Origin: an uncultured Lachnospiraceae bacterium
GTDB taxonomy: Bacteria; Bacillota; Clostridia; Lachnospirales; Lachnospiraceae
Length of the DNA stretch: 52,621 nt
Assembly (NCBI GenBank): GCA_902781895.1
Contig: CACZLA010000024.1
Location: forward strand, 1-52,621
Direction of reading: 5' to 3'
Shown here: one piece after another, positions 17,088 to 24,378 of the stretch
How the letters are laid out: each line of letters opens with the position of its first letter
How positions within the stretch are numbered: position 1 is the first letter of the stretch
Program-made: the position numbers and the translations under genes
The notes under the pieces: model-generated
The model's database searches: none
What the model saw: only the letters and a program-made list of their open reading frames with translations
What the model was told of the DNA's origin: nothing

Positions 17088-17114
17088 ATCGGCCTCACGG
17101 GTTTCTGTGTTCTA

Positions 17115-17155
17115 TGACATACGGATTGCTCCATTGCTAAAGCAATTCCAGCAAT
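17115..17155. repeat. Interspersed repeat, copy B (41 bp)
   Basis: Shares GACATACGGATTGCTCCAT and the GCAATTC and GCAATC blocks with copy A at identical spacing. In this copy GGATTGCT and AGCAATCC, and internally TTGCT and AGCAA, form a nested hairpin. It lies in the 5' region of the LytTR gene, downstream of the ABC-2 permease. Confidence 0.7.
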
Positions 17156-17243
17156 CCTAGTCATTATAATTTATTTATGCACTATCTGCAAGAAAGTATA
17201 GATACCCAAACCTGCCTATATGTCGATAACCACCCGCTTATGT

Positions 17244-18011
17244 TTACGCCAGATCTGCTCTCATCTTTGATCTGAAAAGAATTGAAGCAAGCACTATCAG
17301 CACTGCAGCTGAAGCTGTAACTATTATCATCGGAATAATAAAGTTATCTTTTCCGAAATCCATATCTATTGCAGATCTTACAGCCTTGGTGCAGTAGAAT
17401 ATCGGAGTACATTTGCATATCTTTCCCATTACTCCACCAGTTGTCTCGGCATCAAACCAGATACCACCGAAGAAGCCTGCCAGCGATATGATTATTGAGC
17501 ACATTCCCGGAGCCGCCTTATCACTGAAGATTGTTCCGAAGATCAGTCCAATAGCTATAAAGAATATGGCTGATGGAATAGCTACTACAAAGCTTATCAG
17601 AAGTCCACTGATGCTGAGTTTATAATCAACGATGACTGAAACTATCAGGGCTGCCACGATGGAAATCAAGCTCTGAAACAGTGCAACAATAAGACTCGGA
17701 AAGATATATCCATTTGTAAACTCATGACTCTTCATCGGCGATGCAAACAGCCTTGTAAGGAATGAACCGTTTCTGTCTGTTGCAACATTCAGTGCCGTAA
17801 AAAGCATAACAAATGTCTGACCGAATATTATTATTCCGCCTTCAAGATTATCTATTCTGAAGGTGGTTATTCCTTCCTTAGGAATGCTTGTATTTACTAT
17901 TGTCATCAGGATGAGCATTATCAGTGGGAAAGCCACACAGAAGATATAACTAAGCGGATCCCTGAGCATCTCTATCAGATTTCTTTTTGTAAATGTAATC
18001 GTTCTATTCAT
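17244..18011 (-). CDS. ABC-2 type transporter permease
   Basis: Membrane subunit of an ABC exporter. About 255 residues with six membrane segments and an ABC-2 layout: the N-terminal cytoplasmic helix FTKRNLIEMLRDPLSYIFC, a long exterior loop after the first segment, and TDRNGSFLTRLFASPMKSHEF in the cytoplasmic loop. I chose the ATG at 18011 because GGAGG lies 8 bases before it. It directly follows the ATPase gene. The substrate is unknown; such pairs export peptides, antibiotics or lipids. Confidence 0.88.
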   Translation of the reverse strand: MNRTITFTKRNLIEMLRDPLSYIFCVAFPLIMLILMTIVNTSIPKEGITTFRIDNLEGGIIIFGQTFVMLFTALNVATDRNGSFLTRLFASPMKSHEFTNGYIFPSLIVALFQSLISIVAALIVSVIVDYKLSISGLLISFVVAIPSAIFFIAIGLIFGTIFSDKAAPGMCSIIISLAGFFGGIWFDAETTGGVMGKICKCTPIFYCTKAVRSAIDMDFGKDNFIIPMIIVTASAAVLIVLASILFRSKMRADLA

Positions 18012-18026
18012 TGCTGTTACCTCCAA

Positions 18027-18743
18027 TTAAGCTTCCCTTTCTGTTATCGTTACGAAAACTTCTTCAAGTCCCTTCTTGCCTGTTCTCTGTTCCAGTTCTT
18101 CAAGTGTTCCGAGTTCAACCATTCGTCCCTTGATCATTACTCCTATCCTGTCAGCTAAAGCTTCAGCCTCTTCCATGTAATGAGTTGTAAGGATTATCGT
18201 CATCTTTGATCTAAGTTTTTCTATCTCCTTCCAGAGCTCTCTTCTTGCTATTACATCAAGTCCAAGTGTAGGCTCGTCCAGGAAAAGCAGCTTTGGCTCT
18301 CCGATTATCGCCATTGCTATAGACAGCCTTCTCTGCCATCCACCTGAGAGATGCTTTGCTCTCTTCTTTCTTACTTCCGACAGATTGAAATCTTCTATTA
18401 CCTTCTCAACACTACTTCTGTCTATGTTATATATATCAGCCATGAACCGTAGATTTTCTTCAACTGTCAGCTTTTCAGCAACTGCTGTATCCTGCGTTGA
18501 GATTCCAACCATTTTCTTAACCGAATCAGAATCGTTCATAACATCCGCATTAAAAACCTTTGCAGTTCCCTCTGTCGGCTTTGACAGGCATGACAGCATT
18601 CTGATCGTTGTAGTCTTACCTGCACCATTTATTCCAAGGAGAGCAAAAAGCTCGCCTTCTTTTACTGTAAGTGACAGATTATCAACTGCCGTGTTATCTC
18701 CATATCTCTTTGTAAGATTTTTAGTTTCGATTGCATTTTTCAT
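18027..18743 (-). CDS. ABC transporter ATP-binding protein
   Basis: ATPase partner of the ABC-2 permease. It has Walker A GINGAGKTT, Q-loop ISTQDTAVAEKLTVEENL, signature HLSGGWQRRLSIAMAI, Walker B LLFLDEPTLGLD and the switch TTHYMEEAEALADR. I start it at the ATG at 18743 (MKNAIETKNLTKRYGD, about 238 residues), because a strong terminator hairpin lies at 18787-18830, inside the longer open frame that reaches 18857; the 38 extra codons are therefore not coding. Its stop is 15 bases before the permease ATG. Confidence 0.92.
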   Translation of the reverse strand: MKNAIETKNLTKRYGDNTAVDNLSLTVKEGELFALLGINGAGKTTTIRMLSCLSKPTEGTAKVFNADVMNDSDSVKKMVGISTQDTAVAEKLTVEENLRFMADIYNIDRSSVEKVIEDFNLSEVRKKRAKHLSGGWQRRLSIAMAIIGEPKLLFLDEPTLGLDVIARRELWKEIEKLRSKMTIILTTHYMEEAEALADRIGVMIKGRMVELGTLEELEQRTGKKGLEEVFVTITEREA

Positions 18744-18786
18744 AACCTTGTCCTGCCTTTCTTTTATCTGAGGACAGCATAATAAG

Positions 18787-18830
18787 AAAAAAGACCGCTG
18801 TAAATAAAACTTACATGAACGGTCTTTTTT
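18787..18830 (-). terminator. Intrinsic terminator of the DUF4317 gene
   Basis: AAAAAAGACCG and CGGTCTTTTTT are perfectly inverted, with an inner TGTAA/TTACA stem and a short loop. On the minus strand it ends in T6, 36 bases after the DUF4317 stop. The symmetry would also allow function in the opposite direction. Confidence 0.85.
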
Positions 18831-18866
18831 CTCATATGAGTGGTTCTCCCTCTTCATACATCTCGG

Positions 18867-20009
18867 TTACCCTTCTACCGGGATTCCGTTTACTGTCATA
18901 TCATCAGTAAGCTCTATAACAAGACACTTCTTTCCGTCTACCACCTTTGTATCTAAAATATCCATATGCTTACTGTTGATCCTGAGCACCATATTCTTGT
19001 TTCTGACCTCAATGCTTCTTACGGGGACCACGTTGTCCGCAAACAGCTTTGTTTCCACCTGCCTCTCTCGAGTCTTCTCTGTATCGAACTGTTCTTCAAA
19101 CTTTTTATCAAAGGTCTCAAGCTTTTCACCGGGTACTCCGCTTTTTTCAAAAACATCCCTCATTGTTTCCTTATCAAAGAATACGGTTTCACCGGCCGCC
19201 TCAACCTTCTTATTAAAAGCAGCTTCTTTAAGATTCTCCTGTATTGAAATCACCGTTTCAAAGCTGGACTCTTCTCCCAGCACATCTGATACAAACTCAG
19301 TAAAGCCCTCCTTCTGCTGCTTGGCAGGCAGTGTGGCTGTTACATCAAGTACATTTTCGAGAAATGCATCCTGCATCAGATCTGTCTTTCGGCTGAAGAA
19401 AAGAACAGCATCATCATCCGTACTTCTGTCATTAAACTCAGGAAACAGAAAACCGTTATCCGGAAGTTCAACCGCAAATATCTGTCTCAGGGTATGAATC
19501 TCTCCCAGATCATCATCGAACCCAAGACCCGGCTTGGTAAGCTTCATAGGGCATATACTGCAAAGTATGTAATTATATACCTCATTCGAAGCAATACCGT
19601 CTGCTGTCATACCCGGAACATCATAGGCCTGATGTATAAGAAGTATCAGATAATTTCCAACATAGTTATAATGTTCTATAACCAAATCATAAAACCTCTC
19701 CAGCAGTGAATCATCCTTAAGCTCTGATTTTTTCAGTTTATTCAAAAGCCCTTTTCCTCTGTCCGGAGTTTCTTCGGGATTTGTAAAACTCATATCCAGC
19801 AGATTCTTTCCCGGAGTTCCTGCCAGAGTACGTCTGAATATCTCAAGATACTTATACATTTCCTCCTCCGGCAGATTATAGAAGGATTCACTGAAGGTCT
19901 TAACCTTCTCCTTATCACCGTTCACGTAGCAGCCTGCCAGCTTCAGGATGCCACATTCCTGTATAGTATCAAAAAGTGATTTGATTTCATTTATTTCTTT
20001 CTTTATCAT
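18867..20009 (-). CDS. DUF4317 family protein
   Basis: Soluble acidic protein of about 380 residues matching my recollection of DUF4317, a family of unknown function common in Clostridia. Visible: MIKKEINEIKSLFDTIQECGI at the start, CYVNGDKEKVKTF, a middle block with YNYILCSICPMKLTKPGL and FLFPEFNDRSTDDDAVLFF, and a charged C-terminal half. I use the ATG at 20009 since the promoter TATAAT at 20043-20048 leaves no room for the start at 20054. It is monocistronic, with its own promoter and terminator. Confidence 0.8.
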   Translation of the reverse strand: MIKKEINEIKSLFDTIQECGILKLAGCYVNGDKEKVKTFSESFYNLPEEEMYKYLEIFRRTLAGTPGKNLLDMSFTNPEETPDRGKGLLNKLKKSELKDDSLLERFYDLVIEHYNYVGNYLILLIHQAYDVPGMTADGIASNEVYNYILCSICPMKLTKPGLGFDDDLGEIHTLRQIFAVELPDNGFLFPEFNDRSTDDDAVLFFSRKTDLMQDAFLENVLDVTATLPAKQQKEGFTEFVSDVLGEESSFETVISIQENLKEAAFNKKVEAAGETVFFDKETMRDVFEKSGVPGEKLETFDKKFEEQFDTEKTRERQVETKLFADNVVPVRSIEVRNKNMVLRINSKHMDILDTKVVDGKKCLVIELTDDMTVNGIPVEG

Positions 20010-20042
20010 TTTTGTCCATTCCCTTATTTTTAATGTTTTCAC

Positions 20043-20070
20043 ATTATAACACAAAAACCATCTTCATCAA
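20043..20070 (-). promoter_or_regulatory. Promoter of the DUF4317 gene
   Basis: Minus strand TTGATG (20065-20070), a 16-bp spacer and TATAAT (20043-20048), giving a start near 20036 and a leader of about 27 bases. Confidence 0.6.
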
Positions 20071-20330
20071 TAATATCCGACGCTTTTGTCAGGTTTGCCA
20101 ATCCTGTATTTTTTTCAATTTCCGGATATCTCCATTTTGCCGGAGTAAAAGAGTTCACCACTCAAGATTATCTTAAAGCAGTTAAGAAGCGACTTACATC
20201 TACTCCTATATTTCGGGCTTCCTGCTATTTTTATAACACTCGGAATAGCCGTAAATGCATTTCTAAAAAAACATGCTCCGGATTTCCGTTCATTTGTTTC
20301 AGGCGGAAGGTAAAAATCCTTCACCTAAAA
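20071..20330. other. Gene-poor stretch with a possible decayed coding remnant
   Basis: About 360 bases separate DUF4317 from the secreted protein. A plus-strand frame from about 20144 to the TAA near 20311 reads KIILKQLRSDLHLLLYFGLP and later FLKKHAPDFRSFVSGGR, which looks protein-like (one hydrophobic segment) but has an upstream in-frame stop and no usable start codon. A minus-strand 69-codon frame over the same bases looks less natural. I take it as a remnant or non-coding. Confidence 0.3.
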
Positions 20331-20353
20331 AAGGAGAGGTAAAACCTCTCCTT
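20331..20353 (-). terminator. Terminator of the wall-binding repeat protein gene
   Basis: AAGGAGAGGT and ACCTCTCCTT form a perfect 10-bp stem with a 3-base loop; on the minus strand TTTTTT follows. It starts 18 bases after the stop codon at 20371, and the ACCTCTCCTT arm is repeated once directly beside it. Confidence 0.85.
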
Positions 20354-20370
20354 TACCTCTCCTTATTGCT

Positions 20371-21675
20371 TTAATAACAAACTCCATCTGAACCTATCCA
20401 GTAACCAGCAACATACTTGTTTGTAACCATATATCCTGATGCATCAAAGTAGTACCAATATCCATCTATCTTCAGCCAGCTGCTTGCAGGCCACCAACCG
20501 GACTTATCTTCAACCCACCAGCCGGTTGTATCAGACTTCCAGCTGAGGAAGTACTGCGAATCCCATGATCCGTCTGCATTAAACCAGTAACCACCGTAGT
20601 ACTCACTCATTGCCATGTATCCGTCCGGCTTGAAGAAGTACCATGTACCGTCTATCTTCTGCCATGCATTTGCAGGATACCATCCATCTGTATCCTCAAC
20701 CCACCAGCCGTTTGCATCGGACTTCCAATTAAGAGTTCCCTTGTAGGTCTGTGATCCGTCTGCATTGTACCACTTTCCGTTTATCCACTCGTTTGAGTAA
20801 CCGCCGGCGTTTCCACTTCCACTTCCGGATGATCCATCATCATAACCGGCAGGCTTCTTGTCGATGATAACGTGCTTCGCTATATTTCCATTTTTATCAT
20901 ATAATCCCGAACGAAATTTAGTAGCTTTCCATACAGCTCCTTCAGGCTCTTTAATATAAAGGCTTGGATCCAGCACAAAAGTATTGGCACAAATTGGCGA
21001 AAGATCATTAGCAGGACCAGAAGCATCCAGTGTGTCTTTCAGATCTAAATAACCACCTGAAATGACAACTTTATTTGCTTTAAAAGCTGAGCCGGTAACC
21101 TCACTTGTCACCTTTCCACCTTTTATTTCTATATAGTCAGATCTTATACATTCATCTTCTAAAGCTACAAGACTTAAATCTCCTGATGAAACAAAGCTTT
21201 TACTCATTATCGGAGATTCAGTATCAACATGTACATCATAAAGGTTTTCAAGATTAACTGATGCCCCCGAATCAACCGTGATTTCATCTGCCTTGATAAA
21301 TTTTGCATTTAATGTAACCCCGGATGTTATATTTAATAATCCATAACCACCATTTCTTGTACTTTCAATACTAAATGAACTCAAAGTTAATGTCTTATTC
21401 CCTTTCAAAGTAATCGAAATATTGGGATATACCTTATAATAATTACTTATACCTGTAAGGTTCAAATCCACATCCATATCAATAGTCAGATCAACCGATT
21501 CATTAATTTCCAATCTTAAATTACCCTTTGTGTCCTTAACGCAGTACTTACAACCGGATATCTGACTTGCCTTTACCGTAACTGTATTCGTTTCCGCCTG
21601 CACGCCGCCTTTGATACTTACCGTTCCAAGTACAATAAATACTGCTAAAACAAATGCTATAATCTTCTTTTTCAT
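20371..21675 (-). CDS. Secreted protein with C-terminal cell-wall-binding (WW/GW) repeats
   Basis: 434 residues. A signal peptide (MKKKIIAFVLAVFIVLGTVS..., cleavage probably after VQA, about residue 27) leads into a beta-rich domain (about 30-260) with parallel-helix-like strands such as SITLKGNKTLTLSSF and VVISGGYLDLKD, resembling carbohydrate-binding domains of the DUF4353 type. After a Gly/Ser linker (about 275-290) come two long repeats containing GWWVED.DGWYPA.W.KIDG.WY.F...GYM, a choline-binding-like wall anchor common in Lachnospiraceae. The protein is probably held on the cell surface. The start has AGGAGG. A Fur-like palindrome overlaps the promoter, so metal control is possible. It is monocistronic. 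Confidence 0.85.
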   Translation of the reverse strand: MKKKIIAFVLAVFIVLGTVSIKGGVQAETNTVTVKASQISGCKYCVKDTKGNLRLEINESVDLTIDMDVDLNLTGISNYYKVYPNISITLKGNKTLTLSSFSIESTRNGGYGLLNITSGVTLNAKFIKADEITVDSGASVNLENLYDVHVDTESPIMSKSFVSSGDLSLVALEDECIRSDYIEIKGGKVTSEVTGSAFKANKVVISGGYLDLKDTLDASGPANDLSPICANTFVLDPSLYIKEPEGAVWKATKFRSGLYDKNGNIAKHVIIDKKPAGYDDGSSGSGSGNAGGYSNEWINGKWYNADGSQTYKGTLNWKSDANGWWVEDTDGWYPANAWQKIDGTWYFFKPDGYMAMSEYYGGYWFNADGSWDSQYFLSWKSDTTGWWVEDKSGWWPASSWLKIDGYWYYFDASGYMVTNKYVAGYWIGSDGVCY

Positions 21676-21692
21676 ACTAAAAACCTCCTCTT

Positions 21693-21710
21693 AGAATGAT
21701 TATCATTATA
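21693..21710 (-). promoter_or_regulatory. Fur/PerR-like palindrome over the -10 box of the wall-binding protein gene
   Basis: On the minus strand TATAATGATAATCATTCT agrees with the 19-bp Fur consensus at 16 positions when one flanking base is added on its 3' side. Its TATAAT (21705-21710) also serves as the -10 box, with TTTAAG 17 bases upstream as a weak -35. Bound protein would block RNA polymerase. Confidence 0.5.
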
Positions 21711-21792
21711 GCATAAAGATAATTCATCTTAAAGGAAGGGTTTTTGCATATCTAATTTATATCTATATATATCTTTTTTTTCTATTATTTAA

Positions 21793-21798
21793 TATAAT
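21793..21798 (+). promoter_or_regulatory. -10 element for the 35-aa peptide gene
   Basis: TATAAT 21 bases before the ATG at 21820. The -35 region is only an AT-rich run. The transcript would begin a few bases before the AAGGAGG ribosome site. Confidence 0.45.
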
Positions 21799-21819
21799 TC
21801 AAAAAAGGAGGAAACAAAT

Positions 21820-21927
21820 ATGGTTAAGGTAAAAAGAATAAAAGGCGGAACAGACAACTGTTATCTAGTTAAGGACGGCAGACCTACAAAGACAAAAAAC
21901 AAAAAAGGAAAAAATTCCTGGGAATAA
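21820..21927 (+). CDS. 35-residue basic peptide, unknown
   Basis: Not in a standard gene-length range but well equipped: AAGGAGG lies 6-7 bases before the ATG and TATAAT 21 bases before it. The peptide starts MVKVKRIKGGTDNCYLVKDG, followed by a Lys-rich region and ends NSWE. It has one cysteine, many lysines and no membrane segment or leader GG cleavage site. It is not recognised. It lies between the divergent wall-binding protein and the Crp/Fnr gene 75 bases downstream, with which it may be co-transcribed. Candidate roles are a small regulator or a nucleic-acid-binding peptide; neither is shown by sequence. Confidence 0.6.
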   Translation: MVKVKRIKGGTDNCYLVKDGRPTKTKNKKGKNSWE

Positions 21928-22002
21928 ATTAACATACATCAATGCATCCCGGTTAATTTGATGATAATATTTCTTTCATCAGAGGCATATCAGGAGGGGA
22001 AC

Positions 22003-22596
22003 ATGGATAAGAATTATCTCGTCGGACAACTGAAAACATTTGCTGAAAGCTACGAAATAAACATAAGCGATGAATTGCTCGGAGACATTGTGAGCAAAGC
22101 TACTTTTCGTGTTGTTTCAAAGGGAGAGATTCTTTCATCCATAGGCGATGACACTTCTATCGCCGGACTCATACTTTCCGGACTGGCAAGATGCTACTAC
22201 ATCGACGCTGACGGAAACGATATAACCAGAGGCTTTGCCGCCGAAGGATATATGTGTATGGACGAAGGCTTCTTTGGCTATCCCGAAAGAATCTGTATGT
22301 GGGAAACGATAGAGGAAACCACCCTCATGTTTTGTAACACTACAGATATCCGACAAATCATCAGGGAAAATGCACAGTTCAAGGATATATGGATCGGACT
22401 ATTGGAAAACGCTCTACGCTATAAAATATATCGTGAGAACGGTTTCCTTGTTGAGAACGCAACAGAAAGATATCTGCATTTCAAAAAGCTTTATCCCAAC
22501 CTGAATGACAGAGTGCCTCAAAAACATATAGCAACTTATCTGGGCATCACTCCGGAATCTCTCAGCAGAATCCGTGCCGCCCTGAAGGATGCTTAA
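22003..22596 (+). CDS. Crp/Fnr family transcriptional regulator
   Basis: About 197 residues. An N-terminal cyclic-nucleotide-binding fold (SKGEILSSIGDDTSIAGLIL, then a strand pair ending in GLARCYYIDADGND) precedes a C-terminal helix-turn-helix (HIATYLGITPESLSRIRAAL). No Fnr-type iron-sulfur cysteine cluster is visible. I chose the ATG at 22003 because AGGAGGGG lies 6 bases before it, not the TTG at 21958. The aldo/keto reductase gene starts 19 bases after its stop and is a likely target or partner. Confidence 0.88.
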   Translation: MDKNYLVGQLKTFAESYEINISDELLGDIVSKATFRVVSKGEILSSIGDDTSIAGLILSGLARCYYIDADGNDITRGFAAEGYMCMDEGFFGYPERICMWETIEETTLMFCNTTDIRQIIRENAQFKDIWIGLLENALRYKIYRENGFLVENATERYLHFKKLYPNLNDRVPQKHIATYLGITPESLSRIRAALKDA

Positions 22597-22615
22597 ATCC
22601 AGGAGGTAATCCAAA

Positions 22616-23532
22616 ATGAAAGAAGTATTGATAGGTACATGGGCACGGGGGGCCGGCTACAATGGTTCATCTATGGTATTCGGAAAAAAGCAGGATGAAA
22701 ATATACTAAAAAAATCATTTCAGGAAGCCACAAGAAATGGTTTCCTTAAATGGGACACAGCTGCTGTTTACGGCATGGGATCATGCGAGAAATTACTGGG
22801 TAAGTTAATGAAGGGACGAGATGATATCTATATATCAACCAAGTTCTTCCCGGGAAAGAAATACAAAAGCGGTGCACTCGTCAGATCCTTTGAAGAAAGT
22901 ATGGAACGTCTTGGCAGAAAATCGGCAGATCTGTTCTGGATCCATGTCCCAAATAATCTGACGTTGAATCTGAAGGAAGCTGCTCCGCTTTTAAAGGACG
23001 GACGCATAAAGTCCATCGGAATATCAAATGTATCTCTTGATCATATCAAAACAGCAGAAAGGTATTGGCAAAAGAGGGCCTTAATCTTGGTGCAGTTCAG
23101 AATCATTTCAGTCTGCTGAGAAACGACCAGCAGCCAATCATCGATTACTGCAACAGCAAGGGAATTAAGTACTGTGCATATATGGTTTTGGAACAGGGTG
23201 CACTGTCGGGACATTATGATGCAGCCCATCACTTCCCTACCCTTTCCATGCGTAACCTTGCTTTCCCCAAAAAGAAATTCAAGAAGATAGAAAGGTTACT
23301 TGCAGTAATGAAGAAAACAGCTGACAACCATGGGATAGATCCTTCGCAGGTACCGATCCTTTGGGCCATATCAAAAGGAGCTGTTCCCATAGTCGGCATA
23401 ACCAAACCGTCCCATGCAACAAAACTTGCAGAAGCAATGAATGTAACACTCTCTGAAAAGGAGCTGCAGTTAATAGAAAACGAAGCAAAGAAAACAGGAA
23501 TCAGACAGCAGGGGAAATGGGAACCACAATAG
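22616..23532 (+). pseudogene. Aldo/keto reductase, interrupted by a single-base frameshift
   Basis: NAD(P)H-dependent oxidoreductase of the aldo/keto reductase superfamily. The first frame (22616 to about 23060) has the N-terminal half: FLKWDTAAVYGMGSCEKLLG (Asp and Tyr of the active site), YISTKFFPGKK (Lys) and GRIKSIGISNVSLDHI. The second frame continues AKEGLNLGAVQNHFSLL, GIKYCAYMVLEQGALSG and VGITKPSHATKLAEA to 23532. Adding one base to the GG at 23061-23062 restores ...AERVLAKEGLNLGAVQ and one reading frame of about 306 residues. Without it translation stops at 23119. Either a real recent mutation or a sequence error. It follows the Crp/Fnr gene by 19 bases with its own AGGAGG. Confidence 0.88.
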
Positions 23533-23615
23533 AGCATCTTCAGAAGGAATTATCAAAAAATTCAATTTTCAAAAATCAGCAAACTCATTGGGTTTTCAAA
23601 ATCCAAATAAAGTGC

Positions 23616-23621
23616 TATAGT
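23616..23621 (+). promoter_or_regulatory. -10 element of the glycerophosphodiesterase gene
   Basis: TATAGT, with TTTTCA at 23593-23598 as a weak -35 (17-bp spacer). The predicted start of transcription (about 23628) lies after the ATG codons at 23620-23628, which supports the TTG start at 23653. Confidence 0.45.
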
Positions 23622-23652
23622 GTCAATGCATAAAAGAAAAAGGAGAAATGTT

Positions 23653-24378
23653 TTGAACAAGGATATACAGATCATCGCCCATCGCGGCGGTGCGGGAATG
23701 GGAGGAACGGAGAATACACTGGATGCCTTTGAAAATGCCATCAGACTCGGCGTTGATATGGTGGAGTTTGATGTAAGAAAGACACTGGATAATAAGCTGA
23801 TAGTTTATCATGATTCAGAAATAGACGGAAAAGTTCTTTCAGAAACAAACTACGATGAATTACAGGAAACTGCCAAGGCAAATGGATTTCAGATTCCAAC
23901 CTTCGTAGAGGTTATAAAGCTCTGCCATAACAGAGTTTTTCTGGATATTGAAATAAAGGAAGTAGGCTATGAATACAGAGTTGTAAAAATAGTACAGAAG
24001 TATCTGGATTATAATGAGTATTCCATCAAATCCTTCTACGACGCAACTCCTTACAGAATAAAACAGATAGACCCGAATATCCGCGTCGGTCTTTTACTCG
24101 GAAGGGACGACGCAGATTTCAAGATGAGATATAACGAAATATTTCCAAAAAGAAGACTCAGGGCATGTCATGCAGATTTTGTATGTACATTTCCTGCGCT
24201 CATGCTCTTCTCATTCACAAGAAGAATGAAGCACTACGGTTATCCCGTATATGTATGGACCGTAAATAACAAAATGCTGATGAAGTTCTTTATAAAACAT
24301 ACTCAGGTTACCGGACTTGTAACTGATCATCCTGACCGGATGAAGAAGCTTCTTTTTCCAGACGAACAAGATTCTTAA
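23653..24378 (+). CDS. Glycerophosphodiester phosphodiesterase
   Basis: Hydrolyses deacylated phospholipids to glycerol-3-phosphate and an alcohol. The GDPD motifs are clear: IIAHRGG near the N-terminus, ENTLDAFENAIRLGVDMVEFDVRKT and LIVYHD (metal and catalytic residues), FLDIEIKEV, and a C-terminal YVWTVNN...LVTDHPDRM. No signal peptide, so cytoplasmic. I use the TTG at 23653, which has AGGAG 7 bases upstream. About 241 residues, as usual for the family. The 3' end overlaps the convergent MATE gene by 71 bases. Confidence 0.9.
   Translation: MNKDIQIIAHRGGAGMGGTENTLDAFENAIRLGVDMVEFDVRKTLDNKLIVYHDSEIDGKVLSETNYDELQETAKANGFQIPTFVEVIKLCHNRVFLDIEIKEVGYEYRVVKIVQKYLDYNEYSIKSFYDATPYRIKQIDPNIRVGLLLGRDDADFKMRYNEIFPKRRLRACHADFVCTFPALMLFSFTRRMKHYGYPVYVWTVNNKMLMKFFIKHTQVTGLVTDHPDRMKKLLFPDEQDS

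Noticed and set aside
20115-20324. 69-codon minus-strand frame
   Set aside because: No ribosome site, unnatural composition, and it lies upstream of the DUF4317 promoter in a remnant region.
23065-23532. Second independent short aldo/keto reductase gene starting at TTG 23065
   Set aside because: It begins mid-domain and continues the first half exactly after one added base, so it is one broken gene.
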